NCBI GenBank assembly: GCA_024685385.1
Contig: JAIKVV010000081.1
Span: 34,332-98,331 of the forward strand
Source of the DNA: Saccharofermentans sp.
GTDB lineage: Bacteria; Bacillota; Clostridia; Saccharofermentanales; Saccharofermentanaceae
Length of the DNA: 64,000 nucleotides
Direction: 5' to 3'
The translations under genes were made by a program, and so were the position numbers. Positions 17,996 through 27,316 of the stretch are shown here, one piece after another. The stretch's first letter is position 1; the number at the start of each line of letters is the position of its first letter. The notes under the pieces were generated by a model. It was given only the letters and a program-made list of their open reading frames with translations, had not been told where the DNA came from and ran no database searches.

Positions 17996-18718
17996 TTATC
18001 CCTCATCAGACTTTTCGCGTTTCCTTAAGATCTTGCATACTTTCACGGCATCCATGAACTCTTCTTCTGTCACGCCTGAATCCCACATCTGCGGAAGGAC
18101 TCTCTCCTTATATACTGCCAAACCTTCCTGCGAATACTCATCGAATATCACATATGTCCTCGCGTAATCGAAAAGGGCAGGCGCGATCCTGGCATTCATC
18201 CAGTCAATAATCGTATAGTCATCAGATCCCGGCTTGACCAGGATGTTCAGAAAATGCATATCAAGATGACAGAGGCAGTCACCGTATTTTTCCGAAAGCC
18301 TGCTTGTTATATCAAGCGCAAGATCCTTATCTGATCCGGTCAAAGTATGTTCGGCGAACTGAAAAAGTGTGGGCACCGGAACGTCGGATCCGGTCTTGCA
18401 GTGAACGGTCCTGAAAGCATCAGCCAGGATGTCAAAACTCGTTATATCACCTGCATTGGCACGGTTTTCGATTACCTCGCCTTCAACATAATCCATCTTT
18501 ACGATATGCGGATCATCCGTCTCATAGTATCTGACAGGCGAAAGCCCCGCTTTATAAACACTTTCCTGAACATCTGTCTCATACTTGATCCATTGAACAG
18601 GATAAGAAGGGTTATAGATCTTGTAAGCATAACAATGGTAGAGCAGGACTTCTGCCTGCGCCCCGGTTCCTATCTTTTCCTCTGTTCCGTCGAAAAACAT
18701 ATCCTTAACTAACCTCAA
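17996..18718 (-). CDS. Aminoglycoside phosphotransferase-like small-molecule kinase
   Basis: A 240-residue protein of the APH/choline-kinase fold. It has a short glycine loop EKIGTGAQAEVLLY, the catalytic loop CHLDMHFLNIL (HxDxxxxN) and the metal site TIIDWMNA. Family members phosphorylate antibiotics, sugars or choline; nothing here fixes the substrate. The predicted start is a TTG at 18718 overlapping the CDF stop (TTGA); an in-frame ATG at 18700 is an alternative and would lose six residues. Coupled translation after the CDF gene is likely. Confidence 0.8.
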   Translation of the reverse strand: MRLVKDMFFDGTEEKIGTGAQAEVLLYHCYAYKIYNPSYPVQWIKYETDVQESVYKAGLSPVRYYETDDPHIVKMDYVEGEVIENRANAGDITSFDILADAFRTVHCKTGSDVPVPTLFQFAEHTLTGSDKDLALDITSRLSEKYGDCLCHLDMHFLNILVKPGSDDYTIIDWMNARIAPALFDYARTYVIFDEYSQEGLAVYKERVLPQMWDSGVTEEEFMDAVKVCKILRKREKSDEG

Positions 18719-19854
18719 TCTGCTACATCAACATCAGGAACGACCATGACATCGTAATCAGGATAGAGTGCAGCTATCTCTTTGCATATGGTTTTAACCG
18801 CTTCTTTGCGGTCGACGTAAAAACTCATGACGACATCAAAGCGGATCGTCTTCTTTCCGGTGTCCGCATAAAAGCCATGCATCTGCAAAGCCCAGTCATG
18901 AGCCATAACGGTCTTCTGAACCTCATTCCGCATCTTGGCCGCTTCATCGTCCGAAGTGTTGAAAGAATAAACGCCTATACCCGTAAGTATAATTCCGGTC
19001 TTCTGGAAGACATCTGCCTGGATCCTTCTTGTGATCCTGTCCACATCATCAACAGTAAGGCTATCGGGAAGTTCAATATGAACTGATCCGTAGTTTTTAT
19101 TGGGACCGTAATTGAAAAGAGTAACATCATATGCTCCGAGAACATCTTCTTCTTTGCAGATGATCTCTTTTAATTCCCTGATGGTCTCTTTATCTTCTCT
19201 CTTGCCGATGATGTCATTTAAGGTCTCGATCATCATCTCTATGCCTGCTTTGATGATAAAGCCTGCTATCACAACACCGACATATGCTTCAAGTGAAACT
19301 CCCCATATCAGGTATATAACCGCGGAAGCAAGGACTGAAGCGGAAAGGATCGCATCGAACAGAGCATCAGATCCGGAAGCAGTAAGCGCGCCGGAATTGA
19401 CTTTCTTTCCCTGCCTCTTTACATACAAGCCGAGCACGAGTTTCACGGCAATGGCTACTGAGATTATTACGATCGATACGGCACTGTAGTCAGCGGCTTC
19501 AGGGGAAATGATCTTCTTTATCGACTCCACAAGAGATGTAATGCCTGCATAAAGCACAAGAGCCGCAACAACCATGGAACTTAGATATTCTATCCTGCCG
19601 TAACCCAGGGGATGCTTCTTGTCGGGCTGCTTTGCTCCGAGCTTAGCTCCGATTATGGTTACAACGGAAGATAGCGCATCAGAGAGATTGTTGACTGCAT
19701 CAAGGATAACTGCGATCGAGTTGGATATGAGACCTACAGCCATCTTAAAACCCACGAGCAAAAGGTTGGTCACGATACCGATAATACTCGTCTTTACTAT
19801 TGTTTTCTCTCTTTGAACAGCCAATACGGCTATATCATCAACCTGCTTACCCAT
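18715..19854 (-). CDS. Cation diffusion facilitator family metal transporter
   Basis: A CDF exporter that moves divalent metal out of the cytoplasm in exchange for protons. The six-helix domain holds the transport site motifs DAVNNLSDALSS in helix 2 and GSDALFDAILS in helix 5, plus PDKKHPLGYGRIEYL between helices 2 and 3. The C-terminal part is a doubled cytoplasmic ferredoxin-like region. I take the ATG at 19854 as start because AAAAAGGA lies 8 bases before it; an ATG 9 bases upstream would be too close to that site. Length 379 residues. The metal (Zn, Mn, Fe) is not certain; the N-x-x-x-D and D-x-x-x-D pairs lack the His common in Zn exporters. Confidence 0.92.
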   Translation of the reverse strand: MGKQVDDIAVLAVQREKTIVKTSIIGIVTNLLLVGFKMAVGLISNSIAVILDAVNNLSDALSSVVTIIGAKLGAKQPDKKHPLGYGRIEYLSSMVVAALVLYAGITSLVESIKKIISPEAADYSAVSIVIISVAIAVKLVLGLYVKRQGKKVNSGALTASGSDALFDAILSASVLASAVIYLIWGVSLEAYVGVVIAGFIIKAGIEMMIETLNDIIGKREDKETIRELKEIICKEEDVLGAYDVTLFNYGPNKNYGSVHIELPDSLTVDDVDRITRRIQADVFQKTGIILTGIGVYSFNTSDDEAAKMRNEVQKTVMAHDWALQMHGFYADTGKKTIRFDVVMSFYVDRKEAVKTICKEIAALYPDYDVMVVPDVDVAD

Positions 19855-19906
19855 CTTGATCATCCTTTTTATCTGAGATTAACCCGTCTTCCCCACGGAC
19901 AGGATA

Positions 19907-19915
19907 ATTATATCA
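19907..19915 (-). promoter_or_regulatory. Extended -10 promoter of the CDF operon
   Basis: TGATATAAT on the minus strand (19915-19907), a perfect extended -10, 53 bases before the CDF start. No good -35 is seen. Confidence 0.5.
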
Positions 19916-19974
19916 TTCTGTGAAAAGAAGATATAAAATGCCTGACAGTTACCTCAAACTGTAAATTCCCTTTC

Positions 19975-19983
19975 TGCTATAAT
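19975..19983 (+). promoter_or_regulatory. Extended -10 promoter of the transglutaminase-like lipoprotein gene
   Basis: TGCTATAAT (19975-19983), 27 bases before the start codon, with a weak -35. It diverges from the CDF promoter about 60 bases away. Confidence 0.5.
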
Positions 19984-20010
19984 GTTGAAGATCAAATAAG
20001 GAGATTACTT

Positions 20011-21075
20011 ATGAAGAGCAAAAGAATAGCATCGATAATACTTATTACTGCGGTCCTGCTTTCAGGCTGCAACACCAATACTGATATAACGACTGTTACT
20101 ACGGAAGCTACGACCACGACAACTACGAGCGCAACTTCCGAGACAACGACAGTTCCGACCACAACGACTACGACGACCGAACCGGAACCCGTAAGATTCG
20201 AGTTCAATCCCCATGTTTACGTGCCGACGCTGCTGCCTGACATTCCCCAAGATTACTGGGATTCATTCCATAACCTTTGCGACGCTCTGCGAAAAGGCGG
20301 GAAGACTTTCAAATGTTCCAGTCAGGAAGCATACGATTGGGCAACTGATCCGGTAACTCTGACAGAACTCTTCCCTCCTGCATGCATGAAGATAACAAAC
20401 AAGAGCGATGACGGAACAAAGCCTTTCGAAGACGGCACCGGCAGGATCTATTACACCATTCCTGTTGAAGAATACGTTAAAAGGCAGGCCGATTTCGAGA
20501 AACTCGTTACGGATACGATCAACAGCTGCGTTGAGTACGATGACACTGACTTCGAGAAGTGTCTTAAACTCTACGACTATATGGAGACAAATTTCACTTA
20601 CAAAGCCTTTCCCGGAGGCGGAGACGGCGCGAACTTTTACACTTTCACCCACTACACCGGAGTCTGCAACGAGCTTGCAAGCGTATATGCCTACTATCTC
20701 CTGCAGGTCGGGATCGAAGCCTTCCACGTAGGCTGCTTCGATAGTGTGGATCATGCATGGACATACATGATCCTTGACGGTAAAGGCTACCATTCGGATG
20801 CCACATGGGCATTAAAGGAAGGCGTTACGGATCTGGGCCTTTACTACTTCATCATGAGCGATAAGCTCCGTGATGAAACAGGCTGCCCTGTCAACGATCT
20901 TACATTGCCTCTTCTCCCGAAATACTGGCTGAATAATTCCAAGAGCAGATTCACTGCCGAAGATGACAGTCTGTCATTCCCGCCGGCAACATTCTTTATC
21001 TCCCTGGACGAGGAAAACAAGGTCGTACACTATAGGGATATTGACGGAGAAGAACACGAGCTCAAATACGGGTGA
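20011..21075 (+). CDS. Transglutaminase-like lipoprotein
   Basis: A 354-residue lipoprotein: signal peptide with lipobox LLSGC (Cys20), then a Thr-rich linker (about 24-60), then a globular domain. The domain has the transglutaminase-like triad: Cys in GVCNELASVYAYYL, His in VDHAWTYM and Asp in YHSDATWAL. Such secreted domains act as proteases or cross-linkers on envelope proteins; the substrate is unknown. AAGGAG is 7 bases before the ATG. The gene stands alone between a divergent promoter and a convergent GNAT gene, with an inverted repeat over the two facing stops. Confidence 0.88.
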   Translation: MKSKRIASIILITAVLLSGCNTNTDITTVTTEATTTTTTSATSETTTVPTTTTTTTEPEPVRFEFNPHVYVPTLLPDIPQDYWDSFHNLCDALRKGGKTFKCSSQEAYDWATDPVTLTELFPPACMKITNKSDDGTKPFEDGTGRIYYTIPVEEYVKRQADFEKLVTDTINSCVEYDDTDFEKCLKLYDYMETNFTYKAFPGGGDGANFYTFTHYTGVCNELASVYAYYLLQVGIEAFHVGCFDSVDHAWTYMILDGKGYHSDATWALKEGVTDLGLYYFIMSDKLRDETGCPVNDLTLPLLPKYWLNNSKSRFTAEDDSLSFPPATFFISLDEENKVVHYRDIDGEEHELKYG

Positions 21076-21089
21076 GGAATCCTTCACCC
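21070..21089. terminator. Inverted repeat across two convergent stop codons
   Basis: GGGTGA and TCACCC arms around an 8-base centre, covering the stop codons of the lipoprotein gene and the opposing GNAT gene, which are only 8 bases apart. No T-tract on either side, so termination function is a guess. Confidence 0.35.
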
Positions 21090-21875
21090 TATCGTGCAAA
21101 GCTTGCCTCTCAACACATAGCCTATCTTCTCATAGCAGGCATTTGATGCTTCATAATCCGCATCAGTATAGAGCATAGGGAGATAGCCCTCTTCCTTCGC
21201 TTTCATTGTCACCTGATACACGAGATTCTCAGCGTAATGCTTTCTTCTGCATTCGGGTCTCGTGAAGACAAGATTGATGGATGCAAGATCCCCGCTAGGA
21301 GCATATTTGCAGCAGGCAACGTTTTTCCCTTTATCATCCTTCCAAAAGTACATCCTTCCTGTTTCTATATAGTCCCGGGCATCATTGCGGTAAACAGACA
21401 TATCCTTTTGGTAATCGATCACTTCTTTATGCATGGCGGCGATGAACCACACCAGCTCATCCTCATCTTCACTGACGCACTGATAGATATGTCCGTCTGC
21501 AGAAGCAGAAGGCGCGACCGGTTCGGGGCAATCGTATGCAAACATGTTGGTCGTTACAGCGTAATCGATACCGTCTGCTTTGGCTCTCCTGATGAAATAA
21601 TCCGCAAGTTCGTATTTGACATTGAAATGGTATTTTCCGTCAATAAGTGAGTTATCTTTTGCAAGAAGATATGCTCTTTCCATATCTTCTTCCGATGCGC
21701 TGTCAGGCGTCCATATCCATACCGGGAAAGGATGCCCCGTATAACAGAGGATCAGTTTTTCGTGATCAGATAATATCAGATCGCATTTTCCTTTCATAAC
21801 CCTTCCCATCACGAAAAATGTATATCTGTCCGATTCAAGTAATTTCTGATCTCTTTCGTCAACAAAATTATCCAT
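21084..21875 (-). CDS. GNAT-family N-acetyltransferase
   Basis: A 263-residue two-lobed GNAT protein. The C-terminal lobe has INLVFTRPECRRKHYAENLVYQVT (CoA-binding loop, here R-R-K-H-Y-A rather than the usual R-x-x-G-x-G/A) and ends with NACYEKIGYVLRGKLCTIG, the typical last strand-helix. The loss of Gly in the loop may change CoA binding. Acceptor unknown. Its ATG overlaps the 5'-nucleotidase stop by one base (TAATG), so it is the last gene of that operon. Confidence 0.83.
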   Translation of the reverse strand: MDNFVDERDQKLLESDRYTFFVMGRVMKGKCDLILSDHEKLILCYTGHPFPVWIWTPDSASEEDMERAYLLAKDNSLIDGKYHFNVKYELADYFIRRAKADGIDYAVTTNMFAYDCPEPVAPSASADGHIYQCVSEDEDELVWFIAAMHKEVIDYQKDMSVYRNDARDYIETGRMYFWKDDKGKNVACCKYAPSGDLASINLVFTRPECRRKHYAENLVYQVTMKAKEEGYLPMLYTDADYEASNACYEKIGYVLRGKLCTIG

Positions 21876-23596
21876 TATCTTTCCCTCTCGATCTTAATGC
21901 CTCTTACGCCCGTATCAACACTGATATGTCCATTATCAGCCGCAGCTTCTTTCTTAAGGACTTCTATGTAAGCATTGCTGTCGACGATGGCATCAGCTGC
22001 GGCGTTTACGGGAGTCTTTCCTTCGAAAACGCTTCCCTTGACCGTTACGTTGTAATCGAACGTTACGACCCTGTAAAGGGTCTTCGTATCCTCAGGATCG
22101 ACTTTCGTGCCGTCAGACAGCGTGATGCTTAGGATCTCGATGTCCTTCCTCTCCTCGCTCCTGTGATCTATATACTCGAAAGTAAGACCGCTCATCTGAT
22201 CTCCGTAGGTTTCGAGCTTGAATCCGTTAAGGATCTGCTGTTTGAGCTCGGCTCCGGTCAGTTCGAAGACCAAGAGATTATTGCTGTAAGGGAGCATGGT
22301 ATAAACATCGTTGGCAGTAATATCCCGCCTGTCTTCACCACTTGGGATATAAAGGCTTGATCCGATCCCGCCCTTGTTATAGAAAGCTGCGACAGCATCA
22401 AAGTCTTCAGTTGCGCGCAGCATTAGGGACGTTATCCAGTTGCCTGCAGATGTTGCCCCGTTATCGCTGACCACATTATATTTCTCAATGGGTGTATCGA
22501 TGTAACCTAATACACCGCCGATGAATTCTTTTTCATCCTTTACGACGGCCCTTGATAGTTCCATTATCTCAGGATCCAGCAAAGAGGCATTTTCGGGAGT
22601 GTCGTAAAGGAGTTCTTTGGCATTCATTATGTCTTTATATTCCGCTGCTTCGACCCTGACTTTACCGTCCTGTCCGAAGTCAAGGACTGCGGATGCAAAG
22701 CCCTGCACATGAGCATTGCACTGTATGTAAGCTATGCCGTTATCGCTTGTTCCGTAAAGGCCAACATGAGTATGTCCGCCTGCAACAAGATCAACATCTG
22801 CTGGATCGAGATTTGAAGCGATCGAAAGCGGATCTGCATGCGCGAGGACAATGGTCGCATCGGGCTTTTCTTTTTTGTTGATCTCCTTGATCTTTTCAGA
22901 TAAGTTCTTCAGATCAAGATCGAGCTTACATGATGAGAGCAGATCCTGATTATCGCCTGAATTGATCTTGGATAAGTATCCTACGACAGCGATGCGCTTG
23001 CATGCTTTCTCGATGATTACATAATCTTTGGTAAAAGGCACCCTCTTACATGTTTCCTCATACAGGAGATTACAGGCAAGGACAGGTATCTTCGAATCGG
23101 ATGAATAAGAATCAAAATCGTATGTCGTGACAGTCGCATCATCGTCCACATGACTGAGAACACCCCAGTCGAATTCGTGATTGCCCAAGGTTACTGCATC
23201 GTATCCCATTATGTCCAGAGCTGCGCGGATATGCTGTCCCCGGAATATTGTGGATTGATTCGTTCCGGTATAAAGATCCCCGCCGTCCAGGAGGATCACG
23301 TCATCAAATTCGGAAGACTTCCTTGCATCTGAGATGACCTTGGCAACATATGCCAGGCGGTATTGAAACTTATCTTCATTTCCGAATGCCGTATCAACGA
23401 GGCAGCCGTGGATGTCGGATGTCTCGAAAAGCTTTATCCTTACATCAGGAGCTCCTTCGGATATGCTGCTCGATGCAGCACTTGCGGGAGTCGTCGAAGG
23501 AACGGAATTTACGGCTTCCTTCTTAAGACATGCAGTAAAAGACAGCGCCAATAAGGCGCTGAGAAATAATGCTGTTATGTTCTTTGCCGTCTTCAT
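21875..23596 (-). CDS. 5'-nucleotidase/metallophosphoesterase lipoprotein
   Basis: A 573-residue exported phosphohydrolase of the 5'-nucleotidase/UshA family, which strips phosphate from external nucleotides or cyclic nucleotides. The N-terminus is a lipoprotein signal (SFTAC, Cys23) and a Ser/Ala/Pro linker. The metal-binding blocks are in order: ETSDIHG, LLDGGDLYTG, LGNHEFDWG, LAHADPLS and AGGHTHVG. The C-terminal nucleotide-binding domain holds NKGGIGSSLYIPSG and YSNNLLVFELTG. All catalytic blocks look intact. It follows the monooxygenase-like gene by 13 bases. Confidence 0.93.
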   Translation of the reverse strand: MKTAKNITALFLSALLALSFTACLKKEAVNSVPSTTPASAASSSISEGAPDVRIKLFETSDIHGCLVDTAFGNEDKFQYRLAYVAKVISDARKSSEFDDVILLDGGDLYTGTNQSTIFRGQHIRAALDIMGYDAVTLGNHEFDWGVLSHVDDDATVTTYDFDSYSSDSKIPVLACNLLYEETCKRVPFTKDYVIIEKACKRIAVVGYLSKINSGDNQDLLSSCKLDLDLKNLSEKIKEINKKEKPDATIVLAHADPLSIASNLDPADVDLVAGGHTHVGLYGTSDNGIAYIQCNAHVQGFASAVLDFGQDGKVRVEAAEYKDIMNAKELLYDTPENASLLDPEIMELSRAVVKDEKEFIGGVLGYIDTPIEKYNVVSDNGATSAGNWITSLMLRATEDFDAVAAFYNKGGIGSSLYIPSGEDRRDITANDVYTMLPYSNNLLVFELTGAELKQQILNGFKLETYGDQMSGLTFEYIDHRSEERKDIEILSITLSDGTKVDPEDTKTLYRVVTFDYNVTVKGSVFEGKTPVNAAADAIVDSNAYIEVLKKEAAADNGHISVDTGVRGIKIERER

Positions 23597-23609
23597 TATT
23601 ATGCGTTTT

Positions 23610-23930
23610 CTATTCCCTTATAAACTTATGATCTGCTTCATATTCATCGCTTACGAAGCGTTCTATCGTCATATGAAGATCATACTTTTCGCGAAGCTTG
23701 GCTATCTTTTCCATCATGGGAGATGAGTGATGCTCATCTATCGCAGACTGATCTGTCCATGAGTCGATGAGCAGCACTGTCTCCGGATCTTCAATAGGCA
23801 TAAAATACTGATACCTGAGATTGCCTTTCTCGGCACGTATGGCATCAGCTATTCCTGATGATTCCATCTCTTCGGCAAAGGCTCTTGCATTGCCGTTCTC
23901 ACCTTTATAGTAAAGATTTACCGTGATCAT
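23610..23930 (-). CDS. Antibiotic biosynthesis monooxygenase (ABM)-domain protein
   Basis: A 106-residue single ABM domain, the ferredoxin-like dimeric fold of YgiN-type quinol monooxygenases. Supporting segments are GNARAFAEEME, YQYFMPIEDPETVLLIDSW and AIDEHHSSPMMEKIAKL, where W and the HH-S-P stretch are typical. Many members have no proven reaction, so enzyme activity should not be assumed. It lies 9 bases after the two-helix membrane protein gene. Confidence 0.85.
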   Translation of the reverse strand: MITVNLYYKGENGNARAFAEEMESSGIADAIRAEKGNLRYQYFMPIEDPETVLLIDSWTDQSAIDEHHSSPMMEKIAKLREKYDLHMTIERFVSDEYEADHKFIRE

Positions 23931-23939
23931 GCATCTGCC

Positions 23940-24620
23940 TTAAAGCACCGCTTTTTCTTCCTTTGTCTCAAGGTCTGCAATGACGGAAGCAAGATATTCT
24001 TTGAAGATGTTGAGATTTACGGTATTGCTTACGTTGCCGTTCATCAAAACGTTGCCGTTCTTATCGCGCAGATCTACGATGTAAGGCTTATCAAGGACTG
24101 TGCCTTTGGCTGTAACATCAGAAACATAATGAATGGATGCTATGTCCTTGAGTCTTGCAAAAGTATATGTCTCGTTGCCCAGATCAGAAACCTTTCTGTA
24201 GAGATAATCCTTGGTTGCAGCGAAGCAGTGATTTGCATCTTCCTCGACGACAAAGATCGGAGGAGCAGCCATCTGCTCGTCAAATGCCTTGACTTCTTCT
24301 GCAGTCTTTAAGATCTCATTGAGACTGTCTTCCGTCCAGGAAGTAACATTCTTCTTCTTTCCGAGTGCGATAAGGAGAATGCCGAAAAGCAGGATGATTC
24401 CTGCGATGATGGCAAGGATCTTGATTGTGCCGACAGTCTGAGGATCATTAAGTCCTCCGTTGGCTACAAGATATCCGACTACTCCGCCCAGCATAACCGG
24501 GATGACGATCATCAAGATCGGACCCTTCTTTGCATCACTCTTGGCTTTTTTGTCAGTTGTTCTCTTGATGTAATCCTTGAGCCAGACAGAATTAGCGCTT
24601 GCTATTTTTGAGTTCCCCAT
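23940..24620 (-). CDS. Uncharacterised membrane protein with two helices
   Basis: A 226-residue protein I do not recognise. A basic stretch (about 10-32) precedes two membrane helices (about 35-55 and 68-88) and a soluble C-terminal domain (95-226) whose beta-rich pattern (FVVEEDANHCFAATKDYLYRKV, RLKDIASIHYV, PYIVDLRDKNG) is like a PH-type or lipid-facing domain. It has its own promoter at 24636-24663 and GGAGG before the ATG. First gene of a run ending in the 5'-nucleotidase and GNAT genes. Confidence 0.7.
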   Translation of the reverse strand: MGNSKIASANSVWLKDYIKRTTDKKAKSDAKKGPILMIVIPVMLGGVVGYLVANGGLNDPQTVGTIKILAIIAGIILLFGILLIALGKKKNVTSWTEDSLNEILKTAEEVKAFDEQMAAPPIFVVEEDANHCFAATKDYLYRKVSDLGNETYTFARLKDIASIHYVSDVTAKGTVLDKPYIVDLRDKNGNVLMNGNVSNTVNLNIFKEYLASVIADLETKEEKAVL

Positions 24621-24635
24621 AAAAATACCCTCCGT

Positions 24636-24663
24636 ATTTTAGTAAGATACTTAATCATATCAA
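24636..24663 (-). promoter_or_regulatory. Promoter of the two-helix membrane protein operon
   Basis: -35 TTGATA (24663-24658), 16-base spacer, -10 TAAAAT (24641-24636), 15 bases before the start codon, so the transcript would have a very short leader or the true start point is close to the ribosome binding site. Confidence 0.5.
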
Positions 24664-24689
24664 TAAACGGAGGATTTAGAAATAATATA

Positions 24690-25097
24690 TTAATCCGTTA
24701 TCAACTTGATGATATCGGGATTTATCGGGTTATAAAGCAGGTCTATGCGGTCCCCTTCCTGCTTTATATATCTGTCTGAGTCTTTGTATGCAGTTTTTAT
24801 ATGAGCGCTGTATTCATAATCCTTCTCATTGCCCAGAGGATAAAAGCGCACGGTATACTGAACGAATAGTTCGCAGTTTGCATCGGAAAGAGGATCTTTG
24901 GTACTGACGGTCTTACCGTCCACGGCAGCTTTAACCTCTTCATCCAATCGAACTGCCTCGATATTCAACATACTCGCATGTCCCTTGACGACCATTCCCG
25001 TCGTGCGGATAAAAGGACATGTAAAAACAACGACAGCTAATGCTGATGCAATACAAATGCCTGTTACGATCAATGCGATCTTGATCCCCTGATTCAT
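24690..25097 (-). CDS. Small membrane-anchored protein, DUF3592-like
   Basis: A 135-residue protein with one N-terminal helix (about 7-28) and an external beta-rich part ending DRIDLLYNPINPDIIKL. The Y-N-P-x-N-P element and the preceding strand pattern (VQYTVRFYPLG) are characteristic of DUF3592 proteins, which have no known function. GGAGG precedes the ATG. A TGGTATAGA extended -10 lies upstream at about 25137-25145. Confidence 0.65.
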   Translation of the reverse strand: MNQGIKIALIVTGICIASALAVVVFTCPFIRTTGMVVKGHASMLNIEAVRLDEEVKAAVDGKTVSTKDPLSDANCELFVQYTVRFYPLGNEKDYEYSAHIKTAYKDSDRYIKQEGDRIDLLYNPINPDIIKLITD

Positions 25098-25194
25098 CTT
25101 GATTCCCTCCTGTAAGCCCTGACAGATCTTCTCGCGTCTATACCATTAATACAATCCGAAGGGGGAAATTGTTGCAGCAAAGGAATAAGAAATA

Positions 25195-26208
25195 TCAGAT
25201 AGGCTTCCCTGCCAGGATTTCCTTGTAGTCCTCAAGATTTTTCTTCAGTAAGGTAGGAATATCAAGTTCATATGGACATCTGGTCTTGCATATTCCGCAT
25301 TCCACGCAAGAATCTATCTTCAGCATTTCCTGCTGCCAGAAGTCCGACAGGAAATTTGCGGAAGGCGACCTTCTTATCATCTGTATCATCCTGGCACACT
25401 GGTTTATCTGGATATCTACGGTGCAGGGCATGCAATATCCGCATCCTCTGCAAAACTCTCCCAGGAGTTCCTTCCTGTCCTTATCGATCACAGCTTTGAT
25501 CTCTTCCGTCATCGATACTTCTTTATCGAAAAAAGAAAGCCACTCATCCAGTTCGGATTGCCTCTGTATGCCCCAGATGGGAAGAGCTTCATAAAGGCTC
25601 ATGAAAGCCATGCATGCTGATGAATCCGTAAGCAGGCCTCCCGACAGGCCCTTCATTGCGATAAAGCCCATACCGTGTTCGGCACAGCTTTTTACCAATT
25701 CGATATCACGGTCTGAAGCAAGATAAGAGAACGGGAACTGCAATGTCTCATATAGTCCGCTTCTGACTATATCCTCAGCAACACCGATCTTATGCGCCGT
25801 GATGCCTATGTGCCTGATCTTGCCCTGCTTTTTTGCTTCCACAAGGGCATTATAGATCTCGTCTTCTTCGTTATAGCATCTTGCGGCGCAATGGAGCTGA
25901 TAGATGTCGATATAATCCGTTTTAAGATTCTTAAGGGAGATATCAAGATCCTCAAAAAACTTATCCTTTGTAACGGCCTGGGTCTTCGATGATATGTAGA
26001 CCTTGTCGCGCATGCCTTCAAATGCTTTACCGATCTTTATCTCGCTGTCTGAATATGCTCTGGCCGTATCGAAAAACCTCATGCCGCCGTCATATGCATT
26101 CCTGAGAAGACTTACCGCCTCATCGACAGTCACGCGCTGAATCGGAAGCGCACCGAAAGCATTCTGGGGAACCGTTATTCCTGTCTTACCAAGAGTATAA
26201 TCTCTCAT
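25195..26208 (-). CDS. Aldo/keto reductase with C-terminal Fe-S cysteines
   Basis: A 337-residue NAD(P)H-dependent oxidoreductase of the anaerobe type. The barrel has the AKR tetrad: Asp and Tyr in FFDTARAYSDSE, Lys in ISSKTQ and His in IYQLHC. The C-terminal third carries CRGCGYCMPC and CVECGICKTRCP, two cysteine sets of the ferredoxin kind that probably bind [4Fe-4S] clusters. The natural substrate is unknown. It overlaps the preceding GNAT gene by one base (TAATG) and ends a seven-gene operon. Confidence 0.92.
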   Translation of the reverse strand: MRDYTLGKTGITVPQNAFGALPIQRVTVDEAVSLLRNAYDGGMRFFDTARAYSDSEIKIGKAFEGMRDKVYISSKTQAVTKDKFFEDLDISLKNLKTDYIDIYQLHCAARCYNEEDEIYNALVEAKKQGKIRHIGITAHKIGVAEDIVRSGLYETLQFPFSYLASDRDIELVKSCAEHGMGFIAMKGLSGGLLTDSSACMAFMSLYEALPIWGIQRQSELDEWLSFFDKEVSMTEEIKAVIDKDRKELLGEFCRGCGYCMPCTVDIQINQCARMIQMIRRSPSANFLSDFWQQEMLKIDSCVECGICKTRCPYELDIPTLLKKNLEDYKEILAGKPI

Positions 26209-26624
26209 TAGTTTTCACCCCACTTCACAAAGCCCATGCATCCTGACTCCTGAAGAGACATAAAACCCACAGACCTGTAGAAAGCTTTTGTCTTCTCTGT
26301 ATCGTCTGTAACAAGTTCTATCTGCCTTACATCACCAAAACGCTCCAGGATCTCTTTCAGCAAAGCAGTCCCTACTCCCTGTCTCTGGTAACGTTTATAG
26401 ACAAGTATATCCTGAACCAATATGACGGTAGCACCGTCACCTACAACACGGATCAGGCCCATGAGTTCATCGCCTTCATAAGCTGCCAGGATAAGCAAAG
26501 AATTCTCATAACCTCTTCGGAGAGAATCCGGATCCCGCGTATATGCGATCCAGCCTGCATCAGAATAAAGATCCAAGATCTCCGAAACATCATAATCCTT
26601 ATATTCTCTGATGGTCATGATCAT
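26208..26624 (-). CDS. GNAT-family N-acetyltransferase (YbbJ/PhnO size)
   Basis: A compact 138-residue GNAT enzyme. VILVQDILVYKRYQRQGVGTALLKEILE holds the acetyl-CoA loop Q-R-Q-G-V-G-T-A, and KAFYRSVGF is the usual C-terminal helix. The full fold is present. The acceptor is not known. It overlaps the TRIC-like channel gene by 4 bases (ATGA). Confidence 0.9.
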   Translation of the reverse strand: MIMTIREYKDYDVSEILDLYSDAGWIAYTRDPDSLRRGYENSLLILAAYEGDELMGLIRVVGDGATVILVQDILVYKRYQRQGVGTALLKEILERFGDVRQIELVTDDTEKTKAFYRSVGFMSLQESGCMGFVKWGEN

Positions 26625-27292
26625 CCCTCTTGATCTTCCTTATATGCCTTGGGCAGATTCCAGCCATAGTGGGCAGCCGCGAAGCGGATGACACAGACAA
26701 AGAAAAATCCTGCAAGCATCCCTGCCTCGGCTGATCCCGTGACATTGTAAACGATATATACGACAGCAGCTCCGACGATCGATGCGCATGCATAGATATG
26801 CTTAACGAAGATGACAGGCATCTCCAATGAGAGCACATCTCTTAATACTCCTCCGCCTACGCCTGTTACGACACCGAGGAAGATAACAAGGAAGGCATTG
26901 CCGGCAAAAGATCCCATGAGACCCGTATGAACGCCGTCAGCGGTGAATGCTGCAAGTCCTACCGTATCAAACCAGAAAAAGACCTTGTCGTAGATCGTGC
27001 GGGTCTTCTCCGAAACGCTCCTCTTGCTCTTATGTTTCCAGTAAACAAATATGAAGGTTATGTTGGCAGCAACAGCCGCAATAATGACAAAGAAAGGATT
27101 CTTGAATGCCGCAGGAGGAAGAGAACCCGTGATGATGTCCCTTATTATTCCGCCTCCCGTAGCCGTGAGCAGCGCCAGGATATTGACGCCGAAGATATCC
27201 ATCTTCTTGCGTATGCCCGCCATGGCGCCTGATACCGCGAAAGCGACAGTGCCGATGATATCCGTTATCAAAATGAAGAGTTCTGTTTCCAT
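26621..27292 (-). CDS. TRIC-family (UPF0126) cation channel protein
   Basis: A 223-residue membrane protein of the bacterial TRIC/UPF0126 (YadS/YicG) family: two repeats of three helices plus a seventh. Each repeat has its glycine-rich turn, TATGGGIIRDIITG near residue 45 and VTGVGGGVLRDVLS near 135, which is diagnostic. Bacterial members conduct monovalent cations and some have been linked to glycine uptake; the role here is not fixed. It lies 24 bases after rsmI. Confidence 0.93.
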   Translation of the reverse strand: METELFILITDIIGTVAFAVSGAMAGIRKKMDIFGVNILALLTATGGGIIRDIITGSLPPAAFKNPFFVIIAAVAANITFIFVYWKHKSKRSVSEKTRTIYDKVFFWFDTVGLAAFTADGVHTGLMGSFAGNAFLVIFLGVVTGVGGGVLRDVLSLEMPVIFVKHIYACASIVGAAVVYIVYNVTGSAEAGMLAGFFFVCVIRFAAAHYGWNLPKAYKEDQEG

Positions 27293-27316
27293 GGCTGCTT
27301 TGTTTTTCGAAAAGTA